This document shows positions 25,618-36,916 of a DNA stretch of 64,000 nt, piece after piece (positions within the stretch are counted from its first letter, which is position 1; each line of letters starts with the position of its first letter). Under the pieces are notes generated by a model. The model worked only from the letters and a program-made list of their open reading frames with translations, did no database searches and had not been told where the DNA came from. The translations under genes were made by a program, and so were the position numbers. The DNA is taken from contig ML133379.1 of the NCBI GenBank assembly GCA_003864495.1, positions 458,979 to 522,978 on the forward strand, written 5' to 3'. Source of the DNA: Nemopilema nomurai. Taxonomy: Eukaryota > Cnidaria > Scyphozoa > Rhizostomeae > Rhizostomatidae.

Positions 25618-28600
25618 ACCATGAACGCCAGAAACGATGTTTCTCTATCCCATTGCACACAGCGATATTTCTCTAAAGATTTACACCTATGCCTTCATGT
25701 ACAAAGCCTACCAAAGTTATAAAGCACAATATAAAATTAGCTAAATTGAATCATTTAAATTTCGAAATAGACCTAATCTTACAGTTTACTAATTAGTCAA
25801 AGTTGATATTATATTATATTCTTTATAGGTAGTATTCTTTTGGCTTCGCTAATGAGTTCTCTTATTAAAGGGTTCCTGAAAGCCCCTAATGATCTTCCAT
25901 TTATAATGGTAACAGACACATAATTTCAAAAAGCTGCATCTGCCCTTCTCTTGAAATTCCACGGAACTGTTCTCAAAATGAAATCTGTTTTACATCAAGG
26001 GAGATTATCACATGATGAAATGCTTGATTTTGGTTGTGTAATGACAGCAAAGGAAGCCTTCGTTACAATACTTGATGAAAATCTTAAAAGATATCAAACC
26101 CAAATAGAACACTTCTTGTTTCATGACAATTTATCATTTTTATGTTGTTTTACATCAAACTACACCAAGATGTGATTACCTGCTTTATTGTTGATTCTGG
26201 AATGATTTATGAAAAAAATCATCCGTGTTTTATGAAAAAATGGTGTTTTTACTCTGTTTTACATCAAAGAACACCAACATATAATGAAAACATCGATTGA
26301 TGATTATGAGATGATATGAAAAGAAGCTTCCTTTACAACTCTTCATGAAAATAACCCAACACTAGGAATCCAAATCAAATCAAAACTGCCTCATATTTTA
26401 CCAGCAAATCAAATCAAAACTTCTTCATATTTTACCCGCAAATAGCACCAACATAAGATTGTATGATTATTGAGTCTGGAATGATAGCAAAGTAAGCTTT
26501 CTTTCCAACTCTTGATGAAAATCACCCAACACTGGGAATTCAAATCAAATCAAAATGCTTAATAAGAATACATAATTTTAACTTTGTTTTGAATCAACAA
26601 CAAAATCATATGACAAATTGCTTGATTGTTGATTTTGGCATGATTGCAACAGAAACTTACTTTAAAACCCTTTATAAAGAACCATGATAAAGTTATCAAA
26701 CCCAAGTACAACCTTGCTTAATTCATGGAAATACAGTGTTTTCACTTAATTTTACATCAAACTGTATAAAGGTACGAAGAAATGCTAGGTTATTGAGTCT
26801 AGAATGATGAATGAAGACTTGGTAAAAAATCAAACAAAGGTAATAAGTCTTAATATAACACTGCTTGTTTTATTGGAATACAATGTTTTCACTCTATTTT
26901 ACACCAAACAACACTATCGTATAATGAAATGCTTAGCTTTTCCCTCAAAAATGATAGAGGAGGAAGCTTCTTTTACATCTCTTGATGAACAATTTAAAAA
27001 AAGTTATAAAACCCAAGAATAAAACAATGCTTGTTTTATGGAAATGAAGTATTTTCAATTTGTTTTACATCAAACAACACCAATATATGATGAATTGCTT
27101 GTTGTTGATTCTGGAATGATTCTACCAAAAGAAGCTTCCTAGTATGCAAATCTTGATGAAGACCTCAAAAAGTATCAAACCAAACTATAAAACTGCTTGA
27201 CATTTGGGATTACTACAGCGTTTTAACTTTCTTTTACATCACTGGACATATAATTAATTGCTTAACTTTGCCCTCAAAAATTGATAGAGGTGCAAGCTTC
27301 TTTTACATATTTTAATGAACAAATCTCAAAAAGTTATCAAACCCAAGAATAAAACAATGCTTGTTTTATGGAAATGGAGTATTTTCACTTGTTAACACAT
27401 GATGAAAACTTTGATTGATGACTATGAAATTATATAAACAGAAGCTTTGTTTACAACTCTTTACGAAAATTATCCAACAGACGGAATCCAAATCAATTCA
27501 AAACTGATTGTCTAATAAGAATACATAATTTTAACTTTGTTTTACATCAAACAACACCAAAATATAATGAATTGCTTGATTGTTGACTCTGGAATTATTC
27601 TAGCAAAAGAAGCTTCCTATGCAAATCTTGATGAAAACCTTAAAAAGTTATCAAACCAAAATATAACACTGCTTGTTATTTGGTAATAGTACAATGTTTT
27701 AACTTTCTTTTACATCAATGGACATATGATGAAATTATTGGTTGATTTGATGAAATGATAGCAAAAGAAGCTCCTTTCACAACTCTTGATGAAATTTACT
27801 AATCACTGGGAATGAAAATAAATCAAAACTACTTTTTATTGAGAATGTAGAATTTAAACTTTGTTTTACATCAATTCAACATCAACACATGGTAAATTGT
27901 TTTAATGCTGGTTAAAAAATGATAGTAAAATATCAAAATCAAGTCCTAAATTGATAGCTTTTAGGGAATTTAGTTTTATGAAATTGTTTGTCTTCACAAC
28001 ACCACAAAAACATGCTGAACTTTTAGAAATTTGATCCAATAATGATAGGAATGAGAACTTTATTCACATCTCGTAAAGCAAATCAAAAGGCTGTGGCGAG
28101 AAAGTGCTTCAAAAAGGGCCCTAAAATCCACTTTTGTCAGATTGGATGGAAAACTTTCTTTAAGTCACCATTCTATTTGAATTCCACACACTTTATTGCT
28201 AACACAATGTCCAGAACTGTAATTTTATCTACTAGAAGAGAGGTTGAGCCTGACACAGATTTTGGTAAATAGGTTGAGCCTTCATCTTAGAATATAATGC
28301 TTTCTTCACTTCCCAATGAAATCAAATATTTATGGTGTTCAAAGCCAAGTCTCAAGTTTAATGCATTCAAAACTTATTTTGCATGCACTACAGAACCACA
28401 GTATTAAAGAGCTTCTCTAAATTTTACCAAGCCAACCCACCACATGTTTCAGTGTTTCTGGACGGAAACCTTCAGATCACAGTTAAGGTTAAGCTGAAAC
28501 AATCAGTAACCATTTAAGCTATAGGTATGCTCATTTAAATGTTGGGTTGGCCTACGCAAAAAGCAAACAAGCCATTGAAAATTCGAGTGATCGATGCAGC

Positions 28601-28639
28601 CAACAAGGCTTGTCAAGACAAGATATCCAACTATTTGGT
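25618..28639. repeat. H3-H1 spacer, type B, unit 3 to 4
   Basis: About 3 kb. It departs from type A right after the H3 stem-loop (near 25670). From about 25930 to 28050 it is a run of degenerate satellite monomers of about 165 bp with phased TTTTACATCA motifs. The last 600 bp match the window start and 51950-52560. I see no gene. Confidence 0.65.
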
Positions 28640-28655
28640 AGCTTTTAAAAAAGCT
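28640..28655 (-). terminator. histone 3' stem-loop of H1, unit 4
   Basis: Minus-strand AGCTTTTTTAAAAGCT, 55 bp past the H1 stop. Confidence 0.9.
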
Positions 28656-28710
28656 GTTTTGCATGGACAGGATGGCGCACTAAGACGAACATGTCTGGAG
28701 AACTGAGCCC

Positions 28711-29341
28711 TCAGTTCTTCGACTTGCGGGCCTTGGATTTCTTTGTAGCAGGTGACTTTGCTGTCTTCTTAGCTGCAGCCTTTTTCGGTTTGCTCTTTCC
28801 AGCCGCCGAAGCCTTCTTGCTTGTAGCAGCCTTTGGTTTCTTGGCTACTTTAGCTTTGGGCTTCTTGGGGGACTTGCTAGCACCAGTTGCTTTCTTCGCT
28901 GTCGTTGCCTTCTTTTTCGCGGGACTCTTCTTCACTGAGCTGGTACTGGCCTTTTTAGCCTGCGTACTCTTCTTAGCCTGTGCTGCTGGCTTTTTCACAA
29001 CTTTCTTTGCTGCGACCGGCTTCTTTTCTGCTGCTGCTTTCTTCGCGGCGACAGGTAGCTTGAACGACCCCGAAGCTCCCACCCCCTTCGTCTGCACGAG
29101 TGAGCCCGATGCCACAAGTTTCTTCAAGGAAGCCTTCAGGTTTCTCTTCAAAGCGCTTTCATCACCAAGGCCTTTGTAATTAGCCTGCAAATACTTGGCT
29201 ATTTTCTGCCTCGACGAGCCGTTTCTTTCCTTCAGGCTTCTGATTGCCTCCGCGATCATGTCCTTGTATGCAGGATGAGCAGCCGGCCTTGGGTGCTGCT
29301 GCCTTTTTGGTTTTCTTAGGTGACGCCGCAGATGAATCCAT
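28711..29341 (-). pseudogene. H1: linker histone H1, unit 4 (one frameshift)
   Basis: Two bases are missing near 29288 (GCCGGCCTTGGG against GCCGGCTTCTTGGG) in the N-tail after KKAAAPK. The 182 codons from MIAEAIRS (29259) to the stop are open, so globular domain and C-tail are otherwise whole. Several replacements are private to this copy (KKVVKKPA, KAATSKKASAAGK, SPATKKSKARKS), making it the most diverged H1 of the array. Confidence 0.88.
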
Positions 29342-29520
29342 AACGATATCTTTTTTTGGAAATGAGCAAATGGTTCGACAATCTAACGCAAAGTTCTTCG
29401 CAACTGCGACACAAAACTGGATGCCCTCCTTCACTTTCCGTCAACGATTCAAAATCATTTTGCAACTAGGCGCCAAAAGTACACGTGACCGCTGACTGCT
29501 CAGGCCAAAATGGCCGTCGA
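29342..29520 (-). promoter_or_regulatory. H1 promoter, unit 4
   Basis: GGCGCC at 29469-29474 and CACGTG at 29482-29487. Confidence 0.5.
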
Positions 29521-31195
29521 TGTTGTGCTTCTTTGCCAACATTAATTGGCACATAGTCATTGAAATAACGCAGAAAGGTTTTTCAAAATATTCGAAACTG
29601 AAGTCCTTATGTATTCATTTCTTAGTAAAGATGCTTTTTGTGGGGCACAGGCAATGCCTATGAGCGCAATTCTCCACATCGTGTTGCGTTGTCGAGAAAT
29701 GCTTACGTTCCACGTTAAACTAGATTTGTTTCCTTCCTCAGCATGCTTCGAAAATGATAATGGATGGATGTTTTTGAGACTTTAAAACAGCGGCCTGCAG
29801 GGCAGACTGTGCAAGCCTTTCGTAAGCTCTTGGATCGCGAAAAATTAAGTTGAAATTAGGATTGGGGAAGCACAACTCTAGATGGCAGTTATGATCTGTC
29901 ATTACAAACTTCGAAAAGGCCAAACGAAGCTGATTTTGAACAGTGAATATTGGCACTTTAAACTGATAACATTTCTCACCTGTAAATGAAGGTGAGAAAT
30001 GGAAAGGGTGACTTTTCTTGATGTTGAAAGGAGACAAAATAAACTGATTTCGATTTGATGCACACGTCTTTGTATATATTCAATCATGTTGGCCTTGTAA
30101 TTGTGTGGGACTATTCCGATTTCTAAATAAAATGTAATTTTGATTTAATGGGATAAATGAAAGTTGTTATCCAGAATTACATTCATATTTGTTCGTTTAG
30201 CTTAGTTTTGTGTGTTCTACGTAAGTGTGTTCTCCAAATAGTGATTTACTCAAAATATTGACGAAGAAGGACTCAAAATTTAACAGTATACCGATACGAT
30301 ATACCCAGCGAGTCTTTGAAGGATTTCGGTAGACTGAAAGATTTTACCCGACAGTTACGGATTTGCGAACATCTTGTCTGTCGTTTGCCCGACAAAATGT
30401 TGGGTGTGACACCCCCACCCCCAATATTTACGCCCCTGGACAAAATAAACTGGATTTGATTTTATGCACACGGCTTTGTATATCGTGTTATCGAGAATTA
30501 CATGTCATGTTTGTTAGTTTAGTTTTGTGTGTTCTATGCAAGCACTGAAAATCTTTTTGGGTCAACAAATGAACTAACATTGCAAGTGAAATAACCATCA
30601 AACATATACAGATTGCCTCCACAAAGTAGAAACCAGTTTTTCTAAAAACAGTGAATTTTGCTTTTCATCAAAAGAGCATTTATGAAGGAAAAAGACTGAA
30701 AGATTTCACGTATTATTGTTACTATTTCTGGTTATCAAAGTTGTATCCTTCTTCGGGAATTTCTTATCAAGAATTTGTGTGTTGGGCAAGAATGATTTAA
30801 GAATAATATTAGGTTAGGTTTAAAAAATTGAGAATATTGAGGGTCGGCAGAATAATCAGGTATTGTTATGAAAGAGTTTATGCTTGATGTATGTTTGGAA
30901 TCATCAAATAAGGATCCTCAAGATACCAATTTTAAAATCAGTCCCTGACATGAGGGCAGCACTCCTCGATAACATCGGCCTATAGTTTCTCACTAAATGG
31001 CTTTCATTTTCAGGGTTTCCAAAGTGCAACTTTTCCCATATATTATTCCTCTCCACACCTAGGGTATGAGTGTTTGACAACAAAATTGGCACTCTCACTC
31101 GCTTAAGTTAAACCAAAAGGTTGATAAAATAAAATGGTAGCGGTAAACAATTGGTCGTGTGTGTTCGAGGTTGAGGAAAAATTGGCGAATTTGGT
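29521..31195. other. H1-H2B spacer, unit 4 (divergent)
   Basis: Only the first and last stretches follow the other units. Between about 29570 and 30250 the match is weak, and 30250-31150 is unrelated. It holds a transposon-like end (TATTTACGCCCCTG, 30426-30439) between two copies of a GACAAAATAAACTG segment (30032 and 30439). No gene recognised. Confidence 0.5.
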
Positions 31196-31211
31196 AGCTT
31201 TTAAAAAAGCT
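31196..31211 (-). terminator. histone 3' stem-loop of H2B, unit 4
   Basis: Minus-strand AGCTTTTTTAAAAGCT, 61 bp past the stop. Confidence 0.9.
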
Positions 31212-31272
31212 GTTTTTTGGTCGACCGTTTGAGAGCAAAATAAACAAAACTCTCCAGGGCAGGTCAGGTAGT

Positions 31273-31680
31273 TTACTTGCTGGACGTGTACTTGGTGACG
31301 GCCTTGGTGCCCTCGCTGACAGCATGCTTGGCAAGTTCACCGGGAAGGAGAAGTCGGACAGATGTCTGGATTTCCCTCGAAGTGATCGTCGCCTTCTTGT
31401 TGTAGTGGGCAAGTCGCGAGGCTTCTTGAGCGATCCTCTCGAAAATGTCGTTGACAAACGAGTTCATGATGCTCATGGCCTTGCTGGAAATTCCCGTGTC
31501 AGGGTGGACTTGTTTGAGCACCTTGTAGATGTAGATAGAGTAGCTTTCCTTGCGCTTCTTCGTCCTTTTCTTTTCTCCTGAGCCGGCCTTGCCACCCTTT
31601 TTACCAACTCCTGCTTTCTTCTCTCCCTTCTTGGCGACCTTTGGGGCCTGTTTTCCTCCTTTAGCTGGGGCGTCAGACAT
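31273..31680 (-). CDS. H2B: histone H2B, unit 4
   Basis: Intact 135-aa H2B, identical protein, although the spacer just downstream of it is the most diverged in the array. Confidence 0.98.
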   Translation of the reverse strand: MSDAPAKGGKQAPKVAKKGEKKAGVGKKGGKAGSGEKKRTKKRKESYSIYIYKVLKQVHPDTGISSKAMSIMNSFVNDIFERIAQEASRLAHYNKKATITSREIQTSVRLLLPGELAKHAVSEGTKAVTKYTSSK

Positions 31681-32017
31681 GTTTGCGACTTTTCTCTTAA
31701 AAATTCACTCAACTCTCGATTCAAGACAAGCAAGTTCGGTTTGATGGTTTGGCGCCAAGGCACGCTTGCTTTATTTGAGTCCAGCTCGCCTTGCCATCGA
31801 GAATGAGCCCGAAGACCGCGTGACCGACCAGGGTCGCAGCCGATTGGCTGTCTTCGCCTGGTTCGTCGAAATGGCCGACTTGAGCAGGCGACGATTGGCG
31901 CGTTTCGAATGAATGCCGCTTTGAAATGTTGCTTTTGGCGGGTACTACTAGCAATCGTTCCCTTGCACTTTAGCAGTCAAGTCAACTCGTTTAAGAAAAT
32001 CTATTATTATAGCAATC
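31681..32017. promoter_or_regulatory. H2B/H2A divergent promoter, unit 4
   Basis: GGCGCC at 31751-31756 on the H2B side; ATTGG boxes and TTTTGGCGGG kept on the H2A side. Confidence 0.6.
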
Positions 32018-32401
32018 ATGTCTGGACGTGGAAAAGGTGGAAAAGCCAAGGCTAAGGCGAGATCTAGGACATCCAGAGCTGGATTACAGTTTCCAGTCGG
32101 ACGTATCCACCGATTGTTGAGGAAGGGCAACTATGCCGAGCGAGTTGGCTCTGGGGCTCCCGTCTATTTGGCAGCCGTACTCGAGTATCTGTCTGCAGAA
32201 ATCTTGGAGTTGGCTGGCAATGCAGCAAGAGACAACAAGAAGTCAAGAATCATCCCTCGTCACTTGCAGCTCGCCATCAGGAACGACGAGGAGTTGAACA
32301 AGTTGCTGAGTGGAGTCACCATTGCACAGGGTGGTGTCTTGCCCAACATTCAGGCAGTGCTTCTTCCAAAGAAGACCGAGACGAAAGCCGCCAAATCATA
32401 A
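32018..32401 (+). CDS. H2A: histone H2A, unit 4
   Basis: Intact 127-aa H2A, identical to the unit 3 protein. Its usual downstream neighbour H4 is about 14.3 kb away here because of the inserted block. Confidence 0.98.
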   Translation: MSGRGKGGKAKAKARSRTSRAGLQFPVGRIHRLLRKGNYAERVGSGAPVYLAAVLEYLSAEILELAGNAARDNKKSRIIPRHLQLAIRNDEELNKLLSGVTIAQGGVLPNIQAVLLPKKTETKAAKS

Positions 32402-32450
32402 GTCACTTCGCTTCTGTTGGCTATCTCTGGTTATCTTTGCATTGAAAAAC

Positions 32451-32466
32451 GGTTTTTTTAAAAACC
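32451..32466 (+). terminator. histone 3' stem-loop of H2A, unit 4
   Basis: GGTTTTTTTAAAAACC, 49 bp past the stop. Confidence 0.92.
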
Positions 32467-34140
32467 ACCAAAGATGCTAAAATTGGTTTACCTTCTTGTG
32501 ACACACACGACATTCTTACTTAATGATAGAATACCAATTTCTATTTTCTAGCTTTCCTTCCTTCGCACCTGCGCCGGTATAATTTTCTCCACGTGTCTAT
32601 ATATTTACATATGCGTTATTGTATGTACTCCATATTGGACATGTTGGGGTCGATATTGAGCGAGAACCCTCCAGGGGAGAAATAGCGAAGACGATGTTTG
32701 TACTAATTGAAAGTGTGTTTGTGTGTTTGTTCGTTTGTTTCAAATGAAAGTATCTCAATCCGAATCCGGACACGTTATCAAACTCAAGTATAACACTGCT
32801 TGTTTTATGGCACTGCAGTACTTTCACTTTTCTACCCAAAATAACCCCAACATATGATGAAATGCTTGATTATTGATTCTGGAATGTAAAAGTAAACCCA
32901 AGTATAACCCTGCTTATTTCATGGAAATTTAGTGTTTTCATATCATTTTACATCAAACTGCACCAAGATATAAAGAAATTATTGGTTATTGTGTCTAGAA
33001 TGATAAAAAAACAGCTTCCTTGACAAGATTTGATGGAAAGTCAAACAAAATAAACAAGCGCTAATAGAACACTGCTTGTTTCATTGGAATACAATGTTTT
33101 CACTTTGTTTTACGTCAAACAACACTATCATATAATGAAATGTTTAACTTTTCCCTCAAAAAAGGATAGAGGTGCAATCTTCTTTTACATCTTTTGATGA
33201 ACAATCTCAAAAAGTTATCAAAGCCAAGAATAAAACACAGCTTGTTTTTTGGAAATGGAGTATTTTCACTTTGTTTCAAATCAAACAACACCAATATATG
33301 ATGAATTGCTTGTTGTTGATTCTGGAATGATTCTAGCAAAAAGAAGCTTTATATGCAAATCTTGATGAAAACCTCAAAAAGTTATCAAACCAAAATACAA
33401 CACTGCTTGTTATTTTGTAGCGCTACAATGTTTTAACTTTCTTTTACATCAATGGACATATGATGATAGTATTGGTTGATTTAATGGAATGATAACAAAA
33501 GAAGCTCCCTTTAAAACTTTTAGTGAAAATTACTAAACACTAGGAATCAGAATCAAATCAAAACTATCTTTTTATTGATAATGCAGAATTTCAACATCAA
33601 CACGTGATAAACTGTCTTAACGTTGGTTATAAAATGATAGGAAAGTATCAAAATCAAGACCTAGATTGATTGCTTTCACGGAATTTAGTTTTATGAAATT
33701 GTTTGTCCTCACAACAACACAAAAATATGGTGAACCTATAGAAACTTGGTTTATAGAATGATAGGGAAGAGAACTTTATTCACATATTATTTCTCTATAG
33801 AGCCTAGAGGGGATGAGTGAGCTCATCAGCTCCAGTGCTCCTAACTAAAAACAGTGGCAACTTGTAGAACAAGTTGTTGTTGGTCTTGGTATCGCAAACT
33901 CAACCCCGAAAAGCCAATATATATCTCAATACAATCTGCAAAGTGAACTATTTCCTACCTACAGGCACCAGCAACTATGAACGATGATAGACATTTGAAC
34001 CTCTGACAAAAATAAGGAAAAAATTCGCCACCGATACGATGGAGTAATTTAGAATCAAGTTTATCAATAACCAAACCGACACATTATGTGACTAGAAACG
34101 GGCTTGTTTCCTGTTCTCTTTAAAGGAAGGAAAGTTTGAC
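32467..34140. repeat. H2A-H4 spacer with satellite, unit 4 (left part)
   Basis: Satellite-bearing spacer, shorter than in units 2, 3 and 5. The distal part (33770-34135) is recognisable as the segment with the open frame of other units but carries indels and extra bases. The match ends near 34140 (GACTAAT). Confidence 0.55.
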
Positions 34141-34823
34141 TAATCACACTCTTACATATCTGGCTATTTCGTTCCCTTTTTACACCGTCCCCTTCAAAAA
34201 CGGTACCGTGACAGAACAAAATTTGTTTCCGAATAACAGAGGGCGAAAATTTGTGTTGTTTCTACAGCAAATTTTCTTCACCTTAGATTCTGTGATGCTT
34301 TATAAAAGTGACAAAAAGGCACTAAAGATTTTTTGCCTGAATTTTAGAATTTTTGTCACTGTTAATCTGAAATGACATTTACTTGACAAAGAAAGTTTTT
34401 CATCAGTGTTTAGAAATAATGCTCTCTCTACTGTAGAATTCGAGCCACTTATTCAAATAGTAATCTCTGCATAGAGGCAAAGATTTGGGAATTCTTCGGG
34501 TTTGAATTCAAATATTTTTGGCCACAAAGACCGGACAGTGCTTTCACGATAATAGGCTTTTACAAAAGTCTTGAATGATTTCCATTCGAAGAAATATTTT
34601 GTCGTATTTCATCGCAACGTCTTTCATCTAAATTCGTCGTTATTATACCGGAAAAGGCGGTATACGATCACGTGTCTACAGTAACATGTGGTCTTTGGAT
34701 ACAAATATGGCGCGTCATCTTAAATTATTTGGCGGCGTCGGCAATTAATTTATTAAATAAGACAATTGTCTAAAAGAAGCTGGAAACTCACATACTATAT
34801 CAGGCAAAATAAATCATAGGTTA

Positions 34824-35126
34824 ATGCTGCAGCGCAGTTTGATAGTCATTATAGCCACAATGAGAAAGAAGAAACAATTGCTTACAACGGAAAAATATCA
34901 GGAGAAGAAATATTGGATTCGGACAATTTTCCAAGAACGCAAATGGTCTGGCAACTTTCAAGCACTCATTTATGAACTGAGAATATATGATAGAAAATTT
35001 TTGATTTCCCGCTTGTCTGCCGTGTTGGAATCAAGGTGTGCATTTTTCAGCTCGAGAGCTATTTTGCAAAACAAGATTGGGCTACCGTATTTCAACGTAT
35101 TTGACGCATTTCTGATTTTCATATAA
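34824..35126 (+). pseudogene. PIF/Harbinger-like transposon protein fragment
   Basis: A 100-codon frame with YWIRTIFQERKWSGNF followed by ALIYELRIYDRKF. This resembles the N-terminal segment of PIF/Harbinger (HARBI1-type) transposases, which usually read R-x-W-V-x-x-I-x-x-x-R-x-x-x-G-x-F/Y-x-x-L-x-x-E-L-R. The DDE nuclease domain does not follow, so this is a remnant. Repeated AATTCGTCGT-type motifs flank it at about 34630 and 35147. Tentative. Confidence 0.4.
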
Positions 35127-35949
35127 TTCATCGGCCGTAATTCGTCTTAATTCGTCGTATTTTGTCAGGAGGAACAATTTATTTTTATTTTCTTCCGATG
35201 AATTACGTTAAGTTACGATCTATTAGGATTATTTACGTTAGGAGGTTTTCATAAAATTTGATCGGTTTTCATATAACGGAAATCGCTCAAGACGACCAAG
35301 ACTGTATATGTTAGCTCCATTTGATTTGCAAAGTATTACTTTGATGAAGACTTTGGTCAAAACCTAGACTTGAGCATAACTAAATAATAACAATTAATAT
35401 TTATACAGGCTTACTTGTTCAGGATAAGTATCCTGTTATCATTCAAGGACCTGTTGAAGAAAAATGCTAAAAGTATTTGTAAATATTGAAAAGATGGTTA
35501 AAACTGTTCAAAGAAATGTTCCATTAAATCCATTTAAGCCAAGTTATTAGGATGTTATGGCCAGTCTTTGCAAATGTTGGAAGGGAATAAAACAGAAGTT
35601 TGGAGCGTCTAGCTGATAAATTGAAAGTTTAATTGATAGCAAATATCTATGCTCGTCTTTGTGCCTACGAAGGGTTTTCCTTTCGTTTTGAAGTTCTCTT
35701 TTTTCGTTTTGACACCACGGCTATAACTAAAGCGCCTTCTGCGTTGGGTTAGCTGCACATGTCAATCATTATGAGAAACTTGTCAACACATTGAATCCAA
35801 ATAGGGTCTTTGATGTAACTGTCACCAGTACTCATTGTACTGTCAGCTCAGGCCATATCAATGAAGATAGGACAACAATCAAGAAATTTTAAGGCTGTAA
35901 TTGCCTTCTGCATCGTGTACCCGTCACTGTCTTCTTTCTCCTCAATTTA

Positions 35950-35966
35950 CCCCCCCCCCCCCCCCC
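35950..35966. repeat. poly(C) tract, 17 nt
   Basis: Uninterrupted run of 17 C. The length in the assembly is uncertain. Confidence 0.8.
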
Positions 35967-36361
35967 GGTTGATAATCAACTGGTAAATTTGTCTAATTCA
36001 TAAATCCAGCTGGAATGCCTTTAACTTAGAATAGAGATTATAAATGTTCATCTCAGCTTATGGCTTCGGTACAATATCCAGAACATGCCAAAGAATTCCC
36101 GAAAACATTTCAGCTCAAACGCCTTAGACTTGCAGCCAGTAAGCAACCAGTCTTGCATATCAAAAAGTCCATTAAGCAACAGATAACACATGATAACACA
36201 TAGCAACAGAAAATTTTTAGAGCCACGCCCTTCAGGCTGCCTAAAATGAAGGCCACACCCCTTTTATGTAAATACTATTTATAATCAAAATTTTTGTTAG
36301 TGGTCAGCGCTAAAATCATATAATAAAATCTAACAAAAGCTTTATCCCTGTTTTCTGTTAG

Positions 36362-36454
36362 GAATGCGTCACATTCACAGAACGGAAATCGCAAGGACTA
36401 TTGTTGACATTTTCAAGATTGAACGCGACAGCGGTGGCGAATACAATTGCATAG
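36362..36454 (+). other. orphan immunoglobulin-type exon (possible)
   Basis: A 93-nt stretch bounded by an acceptor-like CTGTTAG and a donor-like GTCAGT. One frame reads RTEIARTIVDIFKIERD followed by SGGEYNCIG, the usual end of an Ig domain (D-x-G-x-Y-x-C). I found no partner exons nearby, and the copies of CAATTGCATAG at 36489 and 36562 suggest local rearrangement. Probably a stranded exon. Confidence 0.33.
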
Positions 36455-36819
36455 GTCAGTCTATCTGTTTATTGGACAGTTAAACAACAATTGCATAGAT
36501 CAACTTGTATCTTGATTGGCTATTTGAGTCTGCACTGAATTTTATTGGACACTTTCTACAACAATTGCATAGGTCAACTCGGCTTCTTTTTCGACAGTTC
36601 AAATTTCACCTATGTTCGCGCCAAATTTAGCATAGCATTCACCAAATTCAACTTGCCTGTAATTGGCTTGACGAACGAAGCAACAGCAATAGCGGCAATA
36701 GATTGTGATGTAATTCCAGAGAACAGGAATAATTTTTGTTGCATTGGATGACGTTAATTGCTGCAAAAGGAAATTGTTTGAGAAAATCTGTCTTATGCTC
36801 GCACAAAGGTTGCTAATGG

Positions 36820-36834
36820 TTGGATCCGCCCCTG
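36820..36834. mobile_element. hAT-type terminus, solitary
   Basis: TTGGATCCGCCCCTG matches 14 of 15 bases of the termini at 4411-4425 and 46405-46419. No partner end found on the left. Confidence 0.45.
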
Positions 36835-36916
36835 AGTTTCTATGGAAATAAGAACACCCGTAGATGCTGCAGGCTTGGTTTGGTGGCATTTAGTTGTATC
36901 AAACACCACGCCAATA

